Translations under genes and position numbers: made by a program
Origin: Capsicum annuum
Lineage: Eukaryota; Streptophyta; Magnoliopsida; Solanales; Solanaceae
Assembly: GCF_002878395.1 (NCBI RefSeq)
Contig: NC_061114.1
Location: 169,386,617-169,450,616 of the forward strand
DNA length: 64,000 nucleotides
Direction of reading: 5' to 3'
Notes under the pieces: model-generated
What the model saw: only the letters and a program-made list of their open reading frames with translations
The model's database searches: none
What the model was told of the DNA's origin: nothing
In this document: positions 55,997 to 64,000 of the stretch, one piece after another
Position numbering within the stretch: the first letter of the stretch is position 1
How the letters are laid out: every line of letters starts with the position of its first letter

Positions 55997-57642
55997 GTTA
56001 CTTAATAAATATTTCTACATCGGCATGCTTAAATAAACGTAAAATTCATATCCTTGTAATCTTTCATAGTATTGCGTCAATATTGTGTCAAAGATATTGA
56101 TGATATATCATTTCGTATAGGTTCACAATGCGACATAATATTTTGAGATCTCATCACTTAAAATTTTCGGGTACTTGAACCTCTCCTAAGGTTTCATGAA
56201 GTGTTATGTCGTAGCCTCTTCAAAAGCACATTGTCTTCTTATTATGATTATTTGCTCCTTATCATTTTCAAGGATTATGTCATTTTGAATCGATTGGTAT
56301 ACCATGCTTCACGCATGCATAGACTTTGTCCTTTAGGAACACAAAATAGGAGCACTTGCAGCTTAATATGAGATGTTTTCGGCATTTGACTTGAATTATC
56401 TTTTGAAGAGGATCTGATGATAATTCCTAACATATTTCTTAGCCGCTTATAATCTCCCTCTTATGTTAGGACAACTAACATACATCCTCCATCTTCTTTG
56501 AGGAATTCACCTTTGTGCATTATGATGTATTCATTAATCGTATACCACACAACAAAACTATTAGATGGACAATGTGTGATTTTTGACTCAAAACCAACTT
56601 TGAGGAGAAATTAATCATAATTTATTGGTCTAATGCATACAAGTGTTATTGTATACAACATATCATATTTCAGACCAACACATGAAGCTTTGTTCTCATT
56701 AGCAATGGTTTAGCTATTTATCGAAGGCATTCAATGTCAAACCATTATCATCAAGATGAATTATCTTGATTACACAATCTGAAAATTATGCTCTTGACTC
56801 AATTTTGTTAAGCAAGCAATTTTATGAATGTCAAACTGCAGGTTGACAATAAATATATATAGTGATCATGTTATTAATACATCTTAATAGATCACATTAT
56901 AGGTGAACGATCCCTTATTCACCTTTTATACTTTTCAGATTTTAAGGAATTCAATCTCAAAATTAGTTGGTCTAACCAACGTATCATGAGAACAAGCAAT
57001 ATTAAAGTTCATGAAGAATTTTCAAATACTTCAATATATGTTTAATACTCAATATGCACATCTTCGGGATGCCATAATCGTTCATGTCAACTTATAAATT
57101 TATTTGTACTAGTAAACTCCAAGTTTACCATGACATGCGTCTTTTACTTTAGAAAATTTCTTGTTTACTATGACATGAATTTTGTATCAATAAACAATAA
57201 ATTCTTAGTTTATTATGGCATGTGATTTCATCATGCTTGGGTAACTTTTCGCATTCATGTTTCTTATCACAGTAACTTGAAGATATTCAATCTTCCAATT
57301 ATTCTACCACTTTCAGAGGTGGATTGTGATATCTTCACAACAAAGAATACGTTCAAGTGTATATACAGTCACATTCACCCCAGGGTATAGATCTATATTT
57401 ATAATAATCGAAATTCTCATTCCCAGGAATGGAATATAATCTTGCCTTAAGCATATCAAATTATGATATCTACTACAAAAGCAAATTGAGGCATACATAT
57501 GATTTATTCCTACCACATTCAATTCAAGGAATGGAGCATATTTAATGGGACATGTTTTATGACTTTTCACCAAAAACTCATTATTTTGCCTTAGCCATTG
57601 TTATATTATCAATATGGTGTATTGAGATTCAAACTCAACGTC

Positions 57643-57834
57643 TTATCCATATAAAGGCGTCTTAGGCATAAATCGATGGGACTTGAACCCATGCATGCAT
57701 TCATATCGTGCTTTTGGGAGGATAACCATCTTCAAGTGGTCAAATCTTTCTTTTAGGCTATTCCACAAAACAAGTGGATCCTTAGTAGTAAGGTATTCAA
57801 TTTTCAGAATTTTGTCAAGATGATGACGCAACAA
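57643..57834 (-). pseudogene. Copia-3 gag fragment
   Basis: The frame reads LRHHLDKILKIEYLTTKDPL, then LWNSLKERFDHLKMVILPKA, the conserved UBN2-type Copia gag. It ends at a frameshift near 57650. Confidence 0.8.
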
Positions 57835-58059
57835 AAATATAGCCTTAGCACGATTTTAATGAGATGTTGTATTTTCTTTCTTTATGGCGTCTCCAAGACC
57901 CATAATATCTAAGTGGACTTCAGCATTCAATACTCATTAAAGGTAGTTCTTGCTCGAGGCAACGAAATCAGATTTTGTAAGATTATTAGCAATATGAAAA
58001 GAAAGAAAATAATACTTTGGCCTTCAAATTTGATACGACAGAGTCTCGTGCTGATAACG

Positions 58060-58316
58060 TGTTATGAAATACAAAGCAAATAAGAAGAAGAATAGAGATA
58101 TGAGAGAGTAATTCTTATTTCTCTTGAGGGATTATTGAGGGATCAATTACAATGAAGAAAACCCCTTTATTAATAGGGGAAAACTAAAACCCCTTATTCA
58201 TAGGGAAAAACTAACTTGGGTTTTGTAACTTTTTCATAAATAGGCATACGCAATATATGGTAAAGTAGGTATCCACTATATATATAGTAAAGTAGACATT
58301 CACTGCATTTATAACA
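58060..58316 (-). mobile_element. 5' LTR of copia-3
   Basis: Minus-strand TGTTATAAATGCAG...TTTCATAACA, 257 bp. It differs from the 3' LTR by an internal duplication of the 'aaaacccct' segment near 58160-58195 and other small changes. Confidence 0.82.
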
Positions 58317-58706
58317 AAATATATCTTTTCCCTTCAAATTCAATTGCAAAACATGATAATTTAAACATATGACTTTCCTTCGATATCTTTAGTCTCAAGA
58401 ACTGGCTCGAAAAAGTCCAAAACTATATAAAGTAGGTTTCTTTAGGCATATGAGAAGGTCCTTTCTTTTTATATGCTAGCCATCTTTTGTCTTAATATAT
58501 TCTTTTGCACCTTCGGAAATCTTAACCTAAATTACCTCATCAAGATCCAACTTTTCTCTGAGATTCGATTCGGGTAAGAGCAACTTTCTTATTAAATCTC
58601 TATTTTTATACTTGCATTCAATATTTTTGAGTATTGTTTGCTTAGATTTAGAATATGATCTTTCCAGCTTATTTGGATGGTTGTTATTCATTGTATTATA
58701 CTGTTA

Positions 58707-58804
58707 ATTTAAATATAATGTTTGTTTTGATTTTTATGTAAATATTATTTTGTGTATTTAAATATAATGTTTGTTTTGATTTTTATGTAAATATTATTTT
58801 GTGT
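58707..58804. repeat. Exact 49-bp tandem duplication
   Basis: Two copies (58707-58755, 58756-58804) beginning ATTTAAATATAATG and identical throughout. Confidence 0.95.
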
Positions 58805-59687
58805 AGATATGATTTTGCTGTGATTACGTCGTTATCTTATATTTTTTCTCACTTTGTATTTACTTTTTATTTAATATAGATAACCATATTTTATTCTTGA
58901 CCCTACCTTTTTGTAGTAGCTTCCATAGTCCACTTTTTTTTTGTAGGTTTCAAATAATTGATGTATGACATTATGTAACGATTCAACGCAATGCAATACA
59001 TACAATCTATCCAATCATTATGGTAAGGGTTATAATTTTTTTCCTAATCAACATGTATGTGTTTTGGTTGCACATTTCATTGTTTGCTTCATTACAACAT
59101 TCTGATCTGCTCCGTATATGCCACAAATATTTGAGGGATGAAAATCGTGTTATTTTAACACAAACTTCAAATTAGAATCTAAGCATCATAAAAATATCAA
59201 TTACTGAGGTATAACTTCTACCGATTTAACTTGATATACGATTTTATTTTTTTTCCTCAAAATTAGATGGTCTACATAAATTTATATATGATAGTTAATG
59301 AAATTGGTCAATGTTACTTTTGTTTTAGTTAAAATTATGATATCACTATTATAATAGTGTTGTATGCTGTTACATTATTTGAATTTCTTTTTATAATATC
59401 TCTGAAAATATTGGTAGGCTGAAATTTGTCAATTTAGACGATTTTTTGTTTCTCTTTCAGTTGAAAAAGATTTTAAAAAAAAATGGACAAAATAAGTATG
59501 TTACCAATGAATTATGTAGCCGCAAACACTAAGAATTTATCTTTTTCCTTTATTTTCTTTATTTAAATAATTTTACCCTGTTTTAGGCCCTAAACGCCCT
59601 ATTCTTTAATTTAATCTTTTATCAAAAGCTATTTTATTGTTGATCCATCAAAAAAGAAAGGAGGTGAACTTCATCTTTCATTTATAT
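58805..59687. other. AT-rich intergenic DNA, no gene seen
   Basis: Nothing can be supported. A splice-like 'tttttgtag' at 58942 followed by less AT-rich sequence to 59027 was considered, but no protein similarity was found. Confidence 0.35.
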
Positions 59688-60760
59688 ATCATCCTAAACT
59701 TGACACCAAATTATAATTTTGACCTTAAACTTTGACACCAAATTATAATTTTGACCTTAAACTTTGACAGTGCACAAATATGACCTCCGATCCTCCAGCT
59801 TAAAATCTAAGGGCATAATACATAAATATGACCCTAAACTTGACACCAAATTATAACTTTGACCTTAAATTTTGACAGTGCACAAATATGACTTTTAACT
59901 ATTCAAAACTGCACAAATATGACCTTTAAATGACTTTTCACTTTTATTTTTTCATTATTTTCGGCTCAAAGGTGAAAATGGCATCTAATTTCTTTTGTTA
60001 TTGCAGAAAAAGAGCAATATTGAAGATTTATTAATTAGGTGGATTAGCCTCATACAAAAAAATCGCACGGGTATATATATATATTATAAAGCAGAGGGCG
60101 AATTTAAGTTATATAATATATCTAAATATAATTTATTTAAATATTAAATTAAATATGAAACTATACTAATAAAAAAAATTATAGTTTTAATAAAACGCTA
60201 TTAAATTAACGTTATTAAGGATAGTAGTAGTAGTAGTAGTATATTAAATTAACGTTATCAAATTAACTTTATTAAAATGTTATTAAATTAACGTTATTAA
60301 ATTAATGCAGGGGCGGACCTACGTGGTTGTCATGGGGTTCACCGAACCCCCTAGGTAAAAAAATTACGTTGTATATATAAGGTAGAAAATCTATATTTAT
60401 GTACGTATATTAATGTTGAACCACATGAAACAAGGCACTTAGATAGCCCAATGGTGTTAATTGCTCTTCTTGGACGCTTCCTTCAGCCTATTACGCGAGT
60501 TTGATCCCTGCTAGTGGCAGTTCTTAATATGACTTTTAACTATTCAAAACTGTACAAATATGACCTCCCCATTTAACGACGTGGCACCGTATGATTGGAT
60601 TACCTTTCCACGTAGGCGAGAGTGAAACTCACGCATGGGGTTGAAAAATCGAAGGTTATATTTGTTCAGGTTTTGAATAGTTAAAGATCCTATTTGTACA
60701 CTATCAAAGTTTAAGGCCAAAGTTATAATTGGTGTAAAGTTTAGGGTCTTTATTCAATTT
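59688..60760. mobile_element. Mutator-type TIR element (tentative), with duplicated left end
   Basis: The left end (about 59811-59895: gaccctaaacttgacacc, ttataactttgacctta, gacagtgcacaaatatgac) is repeated inverted at 60760-60660 (gaccctaaactttacacc, ttataactttggcctta, gatagtgtacaaatag). A 32-bp exact tandem (59701-59764) and a partial second left end precede it at 59688. A clear target duplication was not found. A further element with a CAGGGGCGGACCTA tip lies inside at 60308. Confidence 0.5.
60308..60525 (+). mobile_element. hAT-like tip with tRNA-like module
   Basis: It starts CAGGGGCGGACCTACG, close to the tips of the repeats at 18822 and 44819, followed by 'ggggttcaccgaacccc' (self-complementary). 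At 60440-60520 it has A-box-like tagcccaatggt and B-box-like gagtttgatccc. The right end is not defined. Confidence 0.5.
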
Positions 60761-60770
60761 ATTATTAGAT

Positions 60771-60893
60771 TGTGAACTAATGGATAAAGCTTATAGTGGC
60801 TCTGGCTTCCATATCAGTTAAAAGTAAGGTTTTGTGAACTAATGGATAAAGCTTATAGTGGCTCTGGCTTCCATATCAGTTAAAAGTAAGGTT
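60771..60893. repeat. Near-exact 62-bp tandem duplication
   Basis: Copies starting TGTGAACTAATGGATAAAGC at 60771 and 60833, identical as far as read. Confidence 0.95.
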
Positions 60894-60931
60894 CATTAAT
60901 GAGAAAATTATACTTACTCTGAAGATGGTTC

Positions 60932-61100
60932 ACACTTCACAACATTAATCAATCTACTCTGGCAAATATAGTGATCAGCTAAGATATAACCGGTGTGTGT
61001 TTTCGAAATTCAACAACATGATGAAGACACTTCACAACATTAATCAATCTACTCTGGCAAATATAGTGATCAGCTAAGATATAACCGGTGTGTGTTTTTG
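60932..61100. repeat. 95-bp tandem duplication
   Basis: Copies starting ACACTTCACAACATTAATC at 60932 and 61027 are identical for about 72 bp, through 'ataaccggtgtgtgttt'. Confidence 0.95.
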
Positions 61101-61227
61101 AGTTATATTGTATTGGTTAATACTGTATGTTTTATATTTTAAAATCTTTTTAATTTTTTGTATTATGAAAATTGTTGGTCATAATAAGTTATTTGATAAA
61201 CTTTTCATTTAATTGAATAAGCAAAAT

Positions 61228-61256
61228 ACACGTGTAACACGTGTACGCTAAACTAG
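61228..61256 (+). mobile_element. Helitron-like 3' terminus
   Basis: A perfect 7-bp hairpin ACACGTG-taa-CACGTGT (61228-61244) is followed eight bases later by CTAG (61253-61256) and then T, the layout of a Helitron 3' end. No matching TC start could be assigned upstream. Confidence 0.6.
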
Positions 61257-61850
61257 TTAAAACAAAAGTAAAAACTACTTCAAGAAACATTTCCCTTTCT
61301 TACCAAGCACACCCTTTGTAACTCTTTTTTTGCCTACTATTCTACTTAGATTTAGTATGAGTTGACGGATCGCTATGGAACCATGACATCTTCAGTGGAG
61401 CATCAACATGAAAATAGACTGATTGCAACGCGCATAACTTGATATACAACAAGCCATGTTAATCCTAACTACGACCCCATTTGACTTGATACAGTCGATG
61501 CAACAGATGGCATATACAACACAGATCAGGTCTAAGAGTCTTCCCTTTAATATGAAGAAAATAATCCGTATGTTTTTCCCTAATTATACAACACATGGAC
61601 ATCAGTTGCTGATTATCCCAAGAAACAATATGTACTAGAAAATACAATCTAAAATACTAAAGGCATGGCTTGTTAGGACTATCAGTTAGACAAAGACATC
61701 GTATGCCTACCAAAATCTGAAAGTTTGCCACTTGTATAATTCTTACAGGTCGCAAACACCAGCAACCAGGTCATGTACCACTGTCAACTGGACTCCGAAC
61801 CATATCCGTTGTTTACGGAGTTACCATAACTCCATGCATTGATCCGAGTT

Positions 61851-63885
61851 TTATTGGTCTTTTGATCCTAAAGCAGCTAAATCCTCCTGGGAATTCAGAG
61901 TTTTGGCAGCATCTAGAAGCATTTCCACACCTCCAGATTTATTTAAAGCTTCCTCATCCTTACCTTTTCGTACACCTAATCCTCCACATTGTTTTTTTCT
62001 CTTCTTCGCTTCATTTTGCAAAGTCTCAAATTTCCTTTTTGTTTTGCGTATATGCTGTATCTGCGCATCACATTTTCTGCAAAACCATTGCCCACTAGGA
62101 ATTGAAGTCTGCGGTGGCTGCATGCAGAAAATATGATAAGCGTGATCACAACCATCACAAAGTACAATTTTGTCATCATCACAATCCTTAAGGCAAGCTC
62201 TACAAAGACACGACGGGCAGTACCAGCAGGAGCCGTAAGTATCCAACTGCTTTCTGGTCAAGCACTTCTCATGGTAAAATTTGTGAGGGCAGAAGGCATG
62301 ACCACATATTTTAAGATTTTCATTACTCCTCGCCTCAATTCTACATATGTTGCAACAAGGCAAATCCTTAACTCCTTCACCCAGTTTAAGTTCATCATCC
62401 TGCAAAGCATTTGTTCTCGCCTCCAGTTCCAGAAGCATATCTTCAGATGTAAGGTCTTCAGCCTCATCTTCAATTATCACTGATCTAAATGCACTGATCC
62501 TTTCGCATAAAACACAGTTGTCATGGGGCAATTCAATTCCTTTTGCAGTGCATTTGGCACAGTACCAACTTCTTGGGGGAATTTCTTCAACAGTAGGCTC
62601 AACACAAGAGACATGGTAAATCTCCTCACATGAATCACAAGCTAAACTATCTCTGCCATCCGCTTTCTCCCCACAACATTGGCAAGCATATTTTTTATTT
62701 ACACCATAGGTCTCTGCTTGTTCCATTTTAGCAACTAACTGTCAACATCAAAAAGAAAAGAAACTATAGTGAACTTGAGGTTTATAATATTAAAATATAT
62801 CTATCAGTTTCAATTTGTAGAAAGAACTAAAAATACGATGCTAAGGCAATCCCTCAGATTTTTGGTGATTTTTACTTGGTCATAGAATAGATACCAAAGG
62901 CAAGAACTTTTTACTTAAACTTTCATACTAAAACTAAGAGAATAAATCCAATGATGTAGAACATCAAGGTTTGACACCACAAGCAAAAGAAGTATAGAAC
63001 GAGCTTCTTCTTCCTTTTCAATAATGGTGGTTTTCAAGCCAGTTGCACACACCTAGACTATTCCATTGCGTACTACCATGCAATAGCACAAATAACAAGG
63101 AACTCAGAACCAAGGCTTTGAACACCACCACTGAGATTTTGGTACTACCTTACACACGGAAAGAAATCTCACCTACAGTAATTTTGGCTCTACTGGGATT
63201 TGAACCTTAGTGTCTACGGTATGCAGCCATTTCAGTGATCGCAGGTCATACCCTTGGGTCCAGTGAGCATTATATAAGGCAGGTGCCTATATCTCCCCAT
63301 AAAGGGCTTTTTTTAAGATGGTATCTCCTCATAATAGACTTGCAATACCACTTCTAGGAGCTTGGTAACAGATTATTTGCCTAAGTGGTTCCCAAGAAAT
63401 CTGGAATAACTGCAAGTACTTGATTGGTGACAGGCACTGGCCACAGCCAAATTTCCAGAATTGGGAGGTATTACTACAATGAATGAAAAATTTTATGCTA
63501 CAAGAACAGTGAAGAATTTGAAATTTTGAGACCGACAATTTTCACAAGCCGTTTCTCCTCCAAACAGCTAACTAGAGAACCAAAATGACCTGAAGAACAA
63601 TCTACCGCTAAACACGGAAACACAAAAGCATGACGGAAAAGAAGACTTGCCTCATCTTTTGCATCTTCAGTGTTTTCTTGCACTGAAACACTCACCTAAA
63701 GAGGTAAGAGGTTCAAATCATAGTCAGTTTTATCAGCATTGTGTGACAGAGATGGAAGCAGCTCAATGAACCAACTGTTGCAAGAAACCACATACCTGAG
63801 CTCGGAAACAAGCCCTTGATATTTCTGAAAGGCTCCTTGAAAGAGCAATCATTTCACTGCCAGCTTCATGAAGCTTTGTCCACAT
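61851..63885 (-). CDS. PHD-finger protein (three PHD-like modules), 5' end outside window
   Basis: Exons in gene order: 63885-63796, 63695-63651, 62738-61851, all in frame. The last exon is 888 nt. Counting from its Met at 62726, module 1 has C15 C18 C30 C33 H38 C41 C56 C59. A PHD-like cluster follows with C125 C128 C141 H152 C155 C170 C173, and a canonical PHD with C175 C178 C190 C193 H198 C201 C216 C219. The tail is basic (RKTKRKF, KKRKKQ), a likely nuclear signal. Upstream exons encode WTKLHEAGSEMIALSRSLSE. PHD fingers usually read histone H3 tails, so a chromatin role is inferred. A plant EHD3-like protein is a possibility I cannot confirm. The intron between 63651 and 62738 appears to start GC (GCAAGT). 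Earlier exons lie right of the window. Confidence 0.9.
63011..63250 (-). mobile_element. SolS-like SINE in the PHD gene intron
   Basis: On the minus strand it has a B box AAGGTTCAAATCCCAG. The body phrases 'agagccaaaatta', 'gtaggtgagatttcttt', 'caatggaatagtctaggtgtgtgcaactggcttg' follow, then a 3' end 'accaccattattgaaaa'. It is near full length and antiparallel to none of the PHD exons: both lie on the minus strand. Ends are approximate. Confidence 0.65.
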
Positions 63886-64000
63886 CTGCAAATATTCAAG
63901 ATGAAGATACACGAGTTAGAAGAGATGACCATCTCTGGCACATAAAAATAGGACAATCCATGCAAATTCTAGTCCCAAGTTAGTTGGCCAAACAATCCAT

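Larger units (their letters stand above)
54888..58316 (-). mobile_element. Ty1/copia element, complete outline, decayed (copia-3)
   Basis: On the minus strand: 5' LTR 58316-58060, primer-site region with TTATCAGCACGAGACTC, gag piece, decayed pol, RNase H, purine run AAGGGGGAG (55137-55129), 3' LTR 55128-54888. A perfect 5-bp target duplication AAATA lies at 54883-54887 and 58317-58321. The LTRs are those of copia-1. It lies 31 bp from copia-2, in opposite orientation. Integrase and most of RT are not readable. Confidence 0.92.

Noticed and set aside
55791..56036. 81-residue plus-strand frame
   Set aside because: Antisense of the copia-3 RNase H region.
61862..62619. Several plus-strand and minus-strand frames of 70-116 residues
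   Set aside because: Shadows of the PHD-finger exon; only the 291-residue minus frame has zinc-ligand spacing.

Overview
This is plant nuclear DNA: AT-rich, intron-bearing, and dominated by transposable elements. Several repeats point to a nightshade (Solanaceae). They are RTE-type LINE and TS-type SINE tails ending in (TTG)n, SolS-like tRNA-derived SINEs, and hAT-like elements with tips near CAGGGGCGGAYCTA. The species cannot be fixed from the sequence. There are no bacterial-style operons, CRISPR arrays or rRNA/tRNA genes.

Only two host genes look intact. The first, on the + strand (28374-39910, five coding exons, 190 residues), is a small TPR protein of the TTC33 family. Its first intron is 9.45 kb long and filled with transposons. 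The second, on the - strand (61851-63885, 5' part beyond the right edge), is a nuclear-type protein with three PHD-like zinc modules and one probable GC-AG intron. Host-gene debris consists of a PPR fragment carried by a Mutator-like element (23995-24232) and the last piece of a GH1 beta-glucosidase (43561-43749).

Layout: 1-1073 is part of an inverted gypsy LTR. 3310-8643 is a probable hAT-bounded block holding a small hAT MITE and a truncated Copia element. 9927-11192, 11319-12427 and 12442-24766 are three Mutator-like elements nearly end to end. The third is split by a complete 10.8-kb Tekay/Del-type gypsy element (12915-23760, duplication CTTCA), whose integrase is in turn split by a 1-kb hAT-like element. 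24888-28144 is a two-gene PIF/Harbinger element ending about 230 bp before the TTC33-like start codon. Intron 1 of that gene holds SINEs, two MITE candidates, a broken chromovirus (minus strand), an RTE LINE 3' end and a 690-bp tandem duplication.

Beyond the gene lie an array of about 15 copies of a 110-bp unit (41090-42690), the GH1 fragment, a second 1-kb hAT-like copy, and a 765-bp tandem duplication. The second copy of that duplication received a 3.0-kb Helitron (47303-50307), while the first copy preserves the exact empty site. Two related Copia elements then lie tail to tail (50931-54856 and 54888-58316), followed by a cluster of short tandem duplications, a Helitron-like 3' end and the PHD gene.

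Almost all element proteins are broken by stops, frameshifts or loss of catalytic residues, so the elements are relics. I see no clear new biological system. The most unusual structures are the 110-bp array with conserved alternative hairpins, the Helitron with its built-in empty-site control, and the gene-fragment-carrying Mutator element with two further insertions nested inside.
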